Under the pieces are notes generated by a model that had not been told where the DNA came from, made no database searches, and was given only the letters and a program-made list of their open reading frames with translations. Positions 1 through 6,576 of a stretch of 6,719 nt of DNA are shown one piece after another. The position numbers and the translations under genes are program-made. Position 1 is the first letter of the stretch. Every line of letters begins with the position of its first letter. Source of the DNA: Verrucomicrobiaceae bacterium (GTDB taxonomy: Bacteria > Verrucomicrobiota > Verrucomicrobiae > Verrucomicrobiales > Akkermansiaceae); contig CANBTO010000284.1 of assembly GCA_947372405.1 (NCBI GenBank), positions 1-6,719 on the forward strand, given 5' to 3'.

Positions 1-183
1 GTGATCGAGGTACGAAAATCTGGTAGCACCATCATGCGCCTGATCCCCCCGCTGGACCCCGGCGTGCGGGCGTTGGGAATTTCCCACGACGGACGAAAGC
101 TGCTGATCCTGACGCGGCTGCACCGAGTTTGCTCATGGGATCTAACGGCGCTGGCGGCGGAGTTGGACGCGCTCGGGCTATGA
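1..183 (+). CDS. C-terminal end of a WD40-repeat/beta-propeller protein (5' partial)
   Basis: The frame is open from the first base and ends at TGA 181-183, so the gene very probably begins upstream; the GTG at base 1 need not be its start. The visible 60 residues contain one propeller-blade pattern. A segment like GVRALGISHDGRKLLIL (residues 21-37) resembles the 'V..laFSPDGr.laS' strand of a WD40 repeat. CSWDLTALAAELDALGL (44-60) resembles the terminal 'lrlWDLaalr.eLa.lgL' tail seen on WD40-containing proteins and WD40-fused Ser/Thr kinases of Planctomycetes and Verrucomicrobia. Such proteins are typically scaffolds or sensory kinases. Whether a kinase domain lies upstream cannot be seen. 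The stop is 46 bases before the sigma factor gene on the same strand, so co-transcription is possible. The identification rests on one degenerate blade. Confidence 0.55.
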   Translation: MIEVRKSGSTIMRLIPPLDPGVRALGISHDGRKLLILTRLHRVCSWDLTALAAELDALGL

Positions 184-229
184 GGAGTTTCCTGTTTGCC
201 AGAGGCATCCGCATTTGCCAGCATGAGTC

Positions 230-973
230 ATGCAAGGAGATGATCGCACGGCCGCCGGAAAATTTCCCAACACTCGCTGGAGCATCGTCCAGCGCGCCCA
301 AGGCGATGCGCCGAATGTCGAAACCAGCCGGGCGCTGGAGGATATTTGCAAGGGCTACTGGCTGCCGATATACGCCTTCATCCGTCGCAGCGGAATCCGC
401 CCCGCCGAGGCCGAGGATCTTACCCAGGAATTTCTCATGCGGATGGTGGAAGGGGAATATCTATCAAAAGCCGAACGCGAGCGGGGAAAATTGCGGACCT
501 TCCTGCTCGCCTGTGTGAAATATTTTCTAGCAGGACAACGCCGCACCAATAACCGCCTTAAGCGGGGTGGCGGTGAGGTACCGGTTTCCATCGACCAAGC
601 CATCGCGGAACATGGCTACGCGGCGGAACCTGTGGACGAGCTGACACCGGATGCCGTTTTCGAGCGGCGCTGGGCCATGAGCCTGATGAATCAAGTGATG
701 GCCGGACTGGCCGAACAAATGGATCGGGAAGGCAAGCGCCCGCTCTTCGATGCACTGCTGCCATTCACCCATCTGGAAGCCGCGCCAACCTCTATCGCCG
801 AGGCTGCCGACAAACTCGGTATGAATGAAGCCGCAGTTAAAATGGCGTTCAGCCGCCTCCGGCAACGACTGCGCGACCGCCTGCGTGAGGCGGTCGCCGA
901 AACACTCGCACCAGATGAAGACCTTGATGCGGAAATGCTGCATCTGCGCTCGCTGTTAGTTGCCGCGACGTGA
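230..973 (+). CDS. ECF-type RNA polymerase sigma factor (sigma-70 family)
   Basis: This 247-residue protein should redirect RNA polymerase to a specific promoter set. The N-terminus carries FPNTRWSIVQRAQ (12-24), the opening motif of the large ECF families of Planctomycetes and Verrucomicrobia. Region 2 spans about 36-105: LEDICKGYWLPIYAFIRR, then AEDLTQEFLMRM, then ERGKLRTFLLACVKYFL, which would contact the core enzyme and the -10 element. Region 4 spans about 150-225; its helix-turn-helix (187-212, TSIAEAADKLGMNEAAVKMA and RLRQRLRD) would read the -35 element. A short acidic tail follows (228-247). ATG 230 is the only sensible start, because TGA 224-226 is in frame just upstream; no good ribosome binding site precedes it. 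No anti-sigma gene is visible, but the WD40 gene immediately upstream is a typical partner class in this group, suggesting control by signalling proteins. Family is confident; regulon unknown. Confidence 0.9.
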   Translation: MQGDDRTAAGKFPNTRWSIVQRAQGDAPNVETSRALEDICKGYWLPIYAFIRRSGIRPAEAEDLTQEFLMRMVEGEYLSKAERERGKLRTFLLACVKYFLAGQRRTNNRLKRGGGEVPVSIDQAIAEHGYAAEPVDELTPDAVFERRWAMSLMNQVMAGLAEQMDREGKRPLFDALLPFTHLEAAPTSIAEAADKLGMNEAAVKMAFSRLRQRLRDRLREAVAETLAPDEDLDAEMLHLRSLLVAAT

Positions 974-988
974 GATTTCGCCATAAGC

Positions 989-1021
989 AAAAAAAACGCG
1001 CCCGGGACAGGAGCGCGTTTT
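989..1021. terminator. Bidirectional intrinsic terminator between convergent genes
   Basis: A perfect 9-bp inverted repeat pairs 993-1001 (AAAACGCGC) with 1013-1021 (GCGCGTTTT), leaving an 11-base loop. Read on the minus strand, the stem runs into eight T's (the A-run 989-996), a strong intrinsic terminator for the secreted-protein gene ending at 1049. Read on the plus strand, the stem ends in four T's, weaker but usable for the sigma factor gene ending at 973. Its place between two convergent genes fits termination of both. Confidence 0.82.
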
Positions 1022-1048
1022 CCGTTAAATTATGGATCAACTCGAGGG

Positions 1049-2155
1049 CTATTTGATTCGCTTGATCGTGACGTTGATTGACCCGTGGTTCCCAGCATAG
1101 CCATCCGGGGTGTCGTTGGCGAAGAGATCGAGGAATCCGTTGCCACTGGCGGTGATGCTGTTAGCGGAACCGATTCTGAACAAGCCGATGAGGATGGCGA
1201 TGATGGACGGGCTGTTGCCGGGGTGATTGGCGAGACCGGCGCAGAGGCTCATGGAATTTGCGGAGGGCACTCGATTGAGGAAGAATAGCCCGGATGAAAT
1301 GCCTGCAGCATTCGTAGTCTGGCCGGTTGGTGGAAAAGTGAGGGACAATCCATCCGCCCAGGCGCCGTTCGTAGTGTAGCTGTAACGCTGGCCAGCCACG
1401 AGATAGACTTGGACGAAATTATTCAATTGGCTCGCGGACACAGTGAAAGTCCGTTGCTCATTGAGTGCCATCTGAAACTCATCGCGGAAGATCAGGTTCC
1501 GGTCGCCGCTGACAATGGGTTCGGAGGCTTGGATTTGTTCGGGAGACGCCAGAAACCTGTATGAAGCCTGAGTGAAGGAATCTGTTGCCGCCTGCCCCAT
1601 CCGCTTGTCATTCTTCACGAAATTATCCAAAAAGTAGTCAGTCATGTCATCAGGGAAAACATTCACTTGGAGTGGTCCCATCGAGACTTTCGCGCCGATT
1701 GCCAGCCAGTCGTCATTGAGCGTGCTGCCAAAATAGTTGGCCATATAAACCATCCGCAGGCGGAATTTGAAGTTCGGGTTTTGCTGAAGCTGGCGAGCCT
1801 CGGTGAGCAGGGAGCGGATATTGCTGTCGAAGGTGGGGGCTCCGGTGAGGCTACCGCTATCAAGCTGGATTTGATCCTGTGCGCCCAGTCCGAGGAATGC
1901 CAGGTCGCAGTCATTTCCTGCATTGGATTCCTCGATGAGGACGGCCAGGAGATTCTCGCGGACACAAGATGCGGCGGCAAGCGGGCGGTAGTGTTCATAG
2001 TTTGCAAGTCCGACAGCTTGAATCTTCGCGGCGCTGTATGGATTGACGGAGCCGGGCTGAAGCATAATCAGAGTGCGGTGGGCGGCTTGGGCGGTGATTG
2101 CGCTTGCGATCATTGCGATGGCAGCGGTGCAGATGGTGTTGAAAGTGGTTTTCAT
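1049..2155 (-). CDS. Secreted protein with C-terminal LecA (PA-IL)-like lectin domain
   Basis: This 368-residue protein has an N-terminal Sec signal peptide: MKTT, a hydrophobic core at about 7-22 and an A-Q-A cleavage site near 24, so it is probably exported. Residues about 234-366 read like a LecA/PA-IL galactose-binding sandwich. After FVQVYLVAGQRYSY comes a GAW element (264-266), then GLFRIGS (324-330). The closing segment, ANDTPDGYAGNHGSINVTI (346-364), aligns without gaps to the calcium-site segment of PA-IL as I remember it. Asp348 and Asn356 match its Asp100 and Asn108, while the Thr104 and Asn107 positions are glycines. Residues 27-200 are not confidently recognised; they show a faint caspase-like strand pattern without catalytic His or Cys. 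ATG 2155 was chosen because the signal peptide begins there; the frame stays open to 2377 but that part reads as non-coding. A strong terminator follows. The lectin call is from remembered patterns; sugar binding is inferred. Confidence 0.6.
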   Translation of the reverse strand: MKTTFNTICTAAIAMIASAITAQAAHRTLIMLQPGSVNPYSAAKIQAVGLANYEHYRPLAAASCVRENLLAVLIEESNAGNDCDLAFLGLGAQDQIQLDSGSLTGAPTFDSNIRSLLTEARQLQQNPNFKFRLRMVYMANYFGSTLNDDWLAIGAKVSMGPLQVNVFPDDMTDYFLDNFVKNDKRMGQAATDSFTQASYRFLASPEQIQASEPIVSGDRNLIFRDEFQMALNEQRTFTVSASQLNNFVQVYLVAGQRYSYTTNGAWADGLSLTFPPTGQTTNAAGISSGLFFLNRVPSANSMSLCAGLANHPGNSPSIIAILIGLFRIGSANSITASGNGFLDLFANDTPDGYAGNHGSINVTIKRIK

Positions 2156-2433
2156 GGCGGTTGTTTTTCTAGTTTTTGATTGTTGTGTTGGGTGGGCTTT
2201 CGCCCGCTGACTGCCGTGATGTTTGGCAGCGACATCCCTTTCTTGGTCCGTTTGCCGCCGGAGGTAACACGCCTCGTGAAATAATTTTCGTGAGCGGAAA
2301 ATCCCTGCTTTCATCAGAGAAGGTCTGCGCCATTTCTGGAACCCTTTGCCCGCAAGCGCTGTAAATTCAGGCACCACACCACGGCTCCGCGCTCTTCGCT
2401 TGCCCCTCGCGGCTCAGTGGATACCCTCGGCGC
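2156..2433. other. Divergent intergenic region between secreted-protein gene and aroC
   Basis: This 278-base gap must hold the promoters of both divergently transcribed neighbours. It contains a short hairpin (GGGC 2194-2197, loop TTTC, GCCC 2202-2205), too small to call a terminator. For aroC, a weak box pair TTGCCC (2400-2405) and TACCCT (2422-2427) with 16-base spacing would give a nearly leaderless transcript. No convincing -35/-10 pair is visible on the minus strand. No RNA gene or riboswitch is recognised. Confidence 0.4.
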
Positions 2434-3513
2434 ATGTCATCCACCTTCGGTCAGGTTTTTCGCATCCACACATTCGGCGAGTCGCATGGCGGCGGCGTGG
2501 GCGTCGTTATCGATGGCTGCCCGCCGCGAATCTCGATTTCTCAGGAAAAAATCCAGCACGAACTCGACCGCCGCCGCCCCGGCCAATCGGAGATCGTCAC
2601 CCCGCGCAAGGAGGCCGACACTGCGGAAATCCTCTCTGGCGTCCAGGATGGTCTTACGCTCGGCTCACCCATCGCCATCCTCGTTAGAAACACCGACCAA
2701 CGCCCCGGTGCCTATGATGAAATGGCCGCTAAATACCGTCCGAGCCACGCCGACTACACCTACGACGCGAAATACGGCATCCGCTCCGCCTCCGGTGGTG
2801 GCCGGGCCTCCGCCCGCGAAACGATTGGCCGGGTCGCCGCCGCCGCCGTCGCCCGTCAGGTGCTCGACCATTTTCACCCCGGCATCGAAATTCTCGCTTG
2901 GGTGAAATCCATCCAAGAACTCAACGCTGAAGTTGATCCACAAACCATCACGGGCGAGATCATCGAGTCGAACATCGTCCGTACCGGCGATACCGTGATG
3001 GTGGAAACCATGATTGATCGCATCAAAGCCATCCGCGCCGATGGCAATTCCGTCGGCGGCGTGATCGAGTGCGTCATCCGCAATTGCCCACCCGGCCTGG
3101 GCGAACCGATTTTTGACAAACTCGAAGCGGACCTCGCCAAAGCCATGCTCTCCATCCCCGCCACCAAGGGCTTCGAGATCGGCTCCGGTTTCGCGGGCAC
3201 CCTCCTAACAGGCCGCGAGCACAACGACGCCTTCCGCATGATCGATGGCAAAGTCCGCACCACCACCAACCGCTCCGGCGGCGTCCAAGGCGGCATTTCC
3301 AACGGTGAGAACATTATTTTCCGCGTCGCATTCAAACCCACCGCCACCATCATGAGCGAGCAGGAAACCGTCACTGCCGATGGCGAAAACACCGAACTCT
3401 CGGGCAAAGGCCGCCATGACGCCTGCGTCCTCCCGCGCGCCGTCCCGATCGTGGAGGCCATGGCCACGCTGGTTTTGACCGACCATTTACTCAGGCAGAA
3501 AGCGATCAGTTGA
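2434..3513 (+). CDS. aroC: Chorismate synthase
   Basis: This cytoplasmic enzyme makes the last step of the shikimate pathway: 5-enolpyruvylshikimate-3-phosphate to chorismate with loss of phosphate, using reduced FMN. The 359-residue length is normal for the family. Signatures are present in order: [16 protein letters not shown] (6-21) with the conserved His18, DRRRPGQS (45-52), [10 protein letters not shown] (86-95), [15 protein letters not shown] (101-115) with the second conserved His105, [10 protein letters not shown] (121-130), [13 protein letters not shown] (279-291) in the flavin and substrate region, and [18 protein letters not shown] (326-343). No key residue is missing. ATG 2434 gives the usual family N-terminus, though no Shine-Dalgarno sequence precedes it. 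It stands alone as a shikimate gene here. No clear terminator follows: only short repeats such as GATCA-GT-TGATC (3504-3515) lie at its end. Confidence 0.98.
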   Translation: MSSTFGQVFRIHTFGESHGGGVGVVIDGCPPRISISQEKIQHELDRRRPGQSEIVTPRKEADTAEILSGVQDGLTLGSPIAILVRNTDQRPGAYDEMAAKYRPSHADYTYDAKYGIRSASGGGRASARETIGRVAAAAVARQVLDHFHPGIEILAWVKSIQELNAEVDPQTITGEIIESNIVRTGDTVMVETMIDRIKAIRADGNSVGGVIECVIRNCPPGLGEPIFDKLEADLAKAMLSIPATKGFEIGSGFAGTLLTGREHNDAFRMIDGKVRTTTNRSGGVQGGISNGENIIFRVAFKPTATIMSEQETVTADGENTELSGKGRHDACVLPRAVPIVEAMATLVLTDHLLRQKAIS

Positions 3514-3600
3514 TCAGGGGCCGGTTTTCAACCACCATGCGTGATCAATTCCATCAAGCCTCGTAATTTCGCCCTAGAATCCCAAGTCACTGTGGTAATC

Positions 3601-3640
3601 CGTTTCCGCCTGCTTGCATTTCTTATTGGTTTGCGTTTCC
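3601..3640 (+). promoter_or_regulatory. Direct repeats upstream of the toxin-antitoxin pair (candidate operator)
   Basis: Three copies of CRTTTCY lie on one strand at 3601-3607 (CGTTTCC), 3617-3623 (CATTTCT) and 3634-3640 (CGTTTCC), with spacings of 16 and 17 bases; the last two extend to TTGCATTTC and TTGCGTTTC. They sit just ahead of the antitoxin ATG (3649), where type II modules usually bind their own antitoxin-toxin complex. A possible -10 box TAGAAT (3575-3580) lies upstream but has no good -35. The repeats are seen in the sequence; their role is inferred, and chance cannot be excluded in such short motifs. Confidence 0.3.
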
Positions 3641-3648
3641 CTCTGGCT

Positions 3649-3849
3649 ATGCGTGTGACAAAGAACAGCAAAACTTCCATCAAAAAGGCCGCCTCCCGGC
3701 TGGTGCGTGAATTGCCAGACTCGGCGAGCTGGGATGACCTGATGTATGAAATTCTCGTACGCCAGAAAATCGAAGCTGGGCTTGCCGACATCGAAGCCGG
3801 ACGGAAGCACACCCATGCCTCGATTCGCACCGAGTTCGGAGTGGCATGA
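3649..3849 (+). CDS. Antitoxin of a type II toxin-antitoxin pair
   Basis: This 66-residue protein probably binds and neutralises the downstream RelE/ParE-like toxin. It has a basic N-terminus (MRVTKNSKTSIKKAA, 1-15), a helical middle (LVRELPDSASWDDLMYEI, 18-35) and a C-terminal stretch RQKIEAGLADIEAGR (38-52) followed by IRTEFG (59-64). This layout is typical of small antitoxins coded before ParE-family toxins. I do not see a clear ribbon-helix-helix or HTH domain, so the exact family is uncertain. ATG 3649 was chosen; the same frame is open from a GTG at 3541, but those 36 extra residues are hydrophobic and unlike any antitoxin. The stop codon overlaps the toxin start by four bases (ATGA, 3846-3849), implying translational coupling. 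The candidate operator repeats lie just upstream. Confidence 0.78.
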   Translation: MRVTKNSKTSIKKAASRLVRELPDSASWDDLMYEILVRQKIEAGLADIEAGRKHTHASIRTEFGVA

Positions 3850-4139
3850 AGATCATCTGGTCAACGCAAGCACGAGGTGATCTGCGTGCAATCAATGATT
3901 TCATCGCCCGTGATTCCGAACATTACGCCCATCTGCAGATCGAGCGCTTGCTCACCCGTGTCGAACGTGCGGTGGACATGCCGTCCAGAGGCCACCCCGT
4001 CCATGAATTTACCGAATCCGGGCTGCGAGACGTCCACGAAGGCGGATACCGGATCATCTACCGCATAGGGAAGGAGGAGTTTCAAGTCGTGACCTCCGTC
4101 CACATGAAGCAACGCCTCACCCGTAACCGCTTGCGTTGA
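3846..4139 (+). CDS. RelE/ParE-family toxin of a type II toxin-antitoxin pair
   Basis: This 97-residue protein matches the RelE/ParE toxin superfamily pattern. It opens with a strand and W5, then A9..DL(12-13)..I..FIARDSEHYA (19-28), two helices, PSRGHPVHEF (46-55), LRDVHEGGYRIIYRI (60-74) and a final strand with V82-H86. The RD/YRI-Y core and the small one-domain size are family hallmarks. Family members either cleave mRNA on the ribosome (RelE) or poison gyrase (ParE). The sequence alone does not say which; the 'FIA.DS..YA' and 'P..G..V.E' pattern leans to the ParE-like branch. GGAG (3838-3841) just before ATG 3846 is one of the few Shine-Dalgarno-like sites in the window. The start overlaps the antitoxin stop as ATGA. 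A terminator follows at 4152-4185, so the pair forms its own unit between aroC and the cvpA-like gene. Confidence 0.92.
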   Translation: MKIIWSTQARGDLRAINDFIARDSEHYAHLQIERLLTRVERAVDMPSRGHPVHEFTESGLRDVHEGGYRIIYRIGKEEFQVVTSVHMKQRLTRNRLR

Positions 4140-4151
4140 GTTTCCTTCTTC

Positions 4152-4185
4152 CCTTCGACGTTCAATGTTCGAAGGTCTTTTTCTT
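4152..4185 (+). terminator. Intrinsic terminator after the toxin gene
   Basis: CCTTCGA (4152-4158) pairs perfectly with TCGAAGG (4169-4175) around a 10-base loop, and TCTTTTTCTT follows (4176-4185). It begins 12 bases after the toxin stop, as expected for the end of the toxin-antitoxin transcript. It also argues that the next gene does not start at the TTG overlapping the toxin stop. Confidence 0.7.
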
Positions 4186-4207
4186 ACCAACCTCTCAACC
4201 TTTTCCC

Positions 4208-4999
4208 TTGTCTCCCGAATCCATTCCCCAGTTCAGCCTCGGGACCGCCGCGCTCATCATCTTCGTGGTGTGCGCCGGGTTCGTGATTTTGCGCGGGATG
4301 ACACGCTTGATTATCGGCACCATCGTTCTCAGTCTCAGCGCGTGGATCGGCTTCCGTGTTTGGCAGATCGCACCCACGCTCTCCATCGACTGGACCGGAA
4401 AATATCAGCCGTGGATTACCAATGGCTTTCCCGTCGCCGCCTTCCTGATCTCGTTTTTCGTTATCCGGATCATCGTCAAGGCCGTCGCCCGGCCCTTCGG
4501 CCCCGCGCCCGACGAAAAACGCCCGCGCTCGATCATCATGATCTCATTTCTGCTCCTCCTCGCCCTAGTTCCCACCTCGTTGATCTGGATCATCGGGGCC
4601 ACCTTCATTCACCACACCGGCTCGATCGCCGAGGTCCGCGCCTACTCGGAAAAGATGATCGGCATGGGGGAAACCACCCCGGACGCTTTCAGTCAGCGGT
4701 TGAAAACCTCCGTCGAGGCCGCCCTACCCGAATCCTGGCTCAAAGCCCTTGATCCCCTCGCCGACCCCGCCCGCCTCACCCTTGCGAAGCTCATCGCCTC
4801 CCAAGTGGACTCCCCGCTCAAACCGGTCATCGACCCCCGCACCGGCAAGCCCATCCCGCGCGCCATCATTGTCACGGAACCCGACCTCCAAAACCTTGCC
4901 CGCGAGGGAAAATTCGGCACACTCCTGCGCCACCCCCTCCTCACCAAAGCCCTCGCCGATCCACGGATCCAACAACTCCTCAAAAACCTAAACCTGTAA
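4208..4999 (+). CDS. CvpA-like inner membrane protein
   Basis: The protein (263 residues from TTG 4208) has four predicted membrane helices at about 11-28, 34-53, 72-92 and 108-132, the CvpA topology. The ILRGMTR turn after helix 1 (27-33) is like the 'rG..rgl' element of that family. CvpA proteins are inner-membrane proteins linked to colicin V production and envelope functions; the biochemical role is unsettled. A soluble tail follows (about 138-263), with LPESWLKALDPLADPARLTL (173-192) and a closing stretch TEPDLQNLAREGKFGTLLRH (223-242), then repeated 'HPLLTKALADPRIQQLL'. This tail is not part of minimal CvpA and I cannot assign it. The start is uncertain: the frame opens at TTG 4136, but a terminator hairpin lies inside that stretch. 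TTG 4208 is the last start candidate before helix 1, although no ribosome binding site is seen. gatB follows after 92 bases. Confidence 0.7.
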   Translation: MSPESIPQFSLGTAALIIFVVCAGFVILRGMTRLIIGTIVLSLSAWIGFRVWQIAPTLSIDWTGKYQPWITNGFPVAAFLISFFVIRIIVKAVARPFGPAPDEKRPRSIIMISFLLLLALVPTSLIWIIGATFIHHTGSIAEVRAYSEKMIGMGETTPDAFSQRLKTSVEAALPESWLKALDPLADPARLTLAKLIASQVDSPLKPVIDPRTGKPIPRAIIVTEPDLQNLAREGKFGTLLRHPLLTKALADPRIQQLLKNLNL

Positions 5000-5091
5000 A
5001 AACCGGCTTTCACCCTAACACCTTACCACAAGGCCGCGAAGCAACGCAAAGTTCATCAATACGGTGAAACAAATTTCAACCACCTCCACCC

Positions 5092-6543
5092 ATGCCTTAT
5101 CTCGTCACCATCGGCCTCGAAGTCCACTGCCAAGTCAAGACCCACACCAAGATGTTCTGTGCGTGTCGCACTTCATTTGGTGATGCGCCTAACAGCCACA
5201 CCTGCCCGGTCTGCCTCGGCCTGCCCGGTGCCTTGCCCGTCCTCAACCGCGAGGCCATTGAGAAAACCCTGCTCACCGGACTGATGATCGACTGCGGCTC
5301 ACCAGAAATCTCGAAATGGGACCGGAAGAATTATTTCTACCCGGACATGCCGAAGAACTATCAGACCACCCAGATGGACCTTCCTCTCTGCATCGGTGGC
5401 GGAGTGCCGCTTTACGACCACTGCTACCCAACGGATGCCAGAAAAAACATCGCCAACCCAGGCAAAGTCGTTCGTCTCAATCGTATCCATTTAGAGGAAG
5501 ACGTCGCGAAATCAACCCACCTCGGCAGTTCGTCACTCATCGACTTCAACCGCGCCGGCACACCGCTCATGGAGATCGTCACCGAGGCGGATCTCGAATC
5601 CGGCGAGGAGGCTTTTGCCTACGTCCGCTCGCTGCAAATGATCCTCCAGCAAGGCGGCGTGTCCGATGCCGACATGGAAAAAGGCCAGCTTCGATGCGAC
5701 GTGAACATCTCGCTGCGGAAACAACCCGAGGAACCGTTAGGCCAAAAGGTCGAGTTGAAAAACCTCAACTCCATCTCCGCCATCCGCCGCGCCATCCATT
5801 ATGAAATTCAGCGCCAGACCGAAGACCTCGACCGCGGCATTCCACAAATCCAATCCACCCGCCGCTGGGATGATGATCGCGGGGAAACCCAAATGATGCG
5901 GACCAAGGAAGATGCTCACGATTATCGCTACTTTTCCTGCCCGGATCTGTTACCCATCGAAACCGCGCCGCTGTTAGCCAAGGTCCGCCCGCTCGTTCCC
6001 GAACTGCCGCACCAGCTTGCCGGACGGTTTGAAAATGCTCTCGGCGTCACTGCATACGATGCCGCCGTGCTGTCGTCGGACAAACATCTCGCCCGCTATT
6101 TTGAGGCGGTCACCGACCCCGCCATTCCCGGCAAGAAGGTCGCCAATTTCATCATCAACAATCTGCTAGGCACCCTCAACGAACGCAACTTAAGCATCGC
6201 GGAATGTCCGGTCGCCACGGAAAAACTGCGGGCGTTGTTATTGTTAGTTGAAAACGGCACACTCGCCGCGAACCAGGCCAAGGAGGTTTTCGCAGTCCTG
6301 TTCGATGCGCCGGAAAAAGCCCCGGCGGCCATCGCCGACAGCCTCGGCTTCAAACCCGCCGCCGCCGGTGAACTCGAAGGTCTCGTCGCTCAAATAATCG
6401 CCAACAACCCGACCGAAGTTGCCGCCGTCCAGGCTGGAAATGAAAAGCTCCTCAATTTCCTAACAGGCCAAGTGATGAAGTCCGCCACCAGCAAACCGAA
6501 TCCAAAACAAGTCACCGATCTGCTACGGGGTCGTCTGCTCTGA
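5092..6543 (+). CDS. gatB: Aspartyl/glutamyl-tRNA(Asn/Gln) amidotransferase subunit B
   Basis: GatB is the tRNA-binding and kinase subunit of GatCAB. The complex phosphorylates Glu or Asp mischarged on tRNA(Gln) or tRNA(Asn), then amidates it with ammonia channelled from GatA. The 483-residue length is normal. Signatures in order are IGLEVHCQ (7-14), GLPGALPVLN (43-52), KNYFYPDMPKNYQ (79-91), HLEEDVAK (133-140), DFNRAGTPLMEIV (151-163), KGQLRCDVNISLR (197-209), ELKNLNS (221-227) and KEDAHDYRYF (272-281), ending the catalytic cradle. The C-terminal half (about 335-483, LARYFEAV to LLRGRLL) is the helical GatB/Yqey tRNA-binding domain. Cys23, Cys25, Cys38 and Cys41 (FCAC and CPVC) probably bind zinc, as in a subset of GatB proteins. 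ATG 5092 gives the standard N-terminus but no Shine-Dalgarno; the bases before it are pyrimidine-rich. gatA and gatC are not in the window. Confidence 0.98.
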   Translation: MPYLVTIGLEVHCQVKTHTKMFCACRTSFGDAPNSHTCPVCLGLPGALPVLNREAIEKTLLTGLMIDCGSPEISKWDRKNYFYPDMPKNYQTTQMDLPLCIGGGVPLYDHCYPTDARKNIANPGKVVRLNRIHLEEDVAKSTHLGSSSLIDFNRAGTPLMEIVTEADLESGEEAFAYVRSLQMILQQGGVSDADMEKGQLRCDVNISLRKQPEEPLGQKVELKNLNSISAIRRAIHYEIQRQTEDLDRGIPQIQSTRRWDDDRGETQMMRTKEDAHDYRYFSCPDLLPIETAPLLAKVRPLVPELPHQLAGRFENALGVTAYDAAVLSSDKHLARYFEAVTDPAIPGKKVANFIINNLLGTLNERNLSIAECPVATEKLRALLLLVENGTLAANQAKEVFAVLFDAPEKAPAAIADSLGFKPAAAGELEGLVAQIIANNPTEVAAVQAGNEKLLNFLTGQVMKSATSKPNPKQVTDLLRGRLL

Positions 6544-6576
6544 ACCCGGATTCACCGCGCGGGCGATCAAAGCCGC

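Noticed and set aside
1667..2179. A 170-codon plus-strand open frame opposite the secreted-protein gene
   Set aside because: It is antisense to a gene with a signal peptide and a recognisable domain; its product has no family pattern.
2156..2377. A 74-codon upstream extension of the minus-strand secreted-protein gene
   Set aside because: It precedes a clear signal peptide, is polar and basic without any domain, and would bury the export signal inside the protein. It is better read as the divergent promoter region.
2874..3467. A 197-codon minus-strand open frame inside aroC
   Set aside because: It is a shadow of the strongly conserved chorismate synthase frame in G+C-rich DNA, with low-complexity Ser/Met/Pro composition.
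3541..3648. N-terminal extension of the antitoxin from a GTG at 3541
   Set aside because: The extra 36 residues form a hydrophobic stretch unlike a soluble antitoxin, and they cover the likely promoter and operator.
4165..4752. A 195-codon plus-strand open frame overlapping the cvpA-like gene
   Set aside because: The product is rich in Arg and His with no hydrophobic pattern, while the overlapping frame encodes four clear membrane helices.
5008..5069. Inverted repeat TTTCACC (5008-5014) and GGTGAAA (5063-5069) before gatB
   Set aside because: The arms are only 7 bases and 48 bases apart, with no T-run or recognised leader structure, so chance is likely.
6544..6576. Possible terminator between gatB and the convergent PIN gene
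   Set aside because: Only the short palindrome CCGCGCGG (6555-6562) is present, with no loop or T-run.
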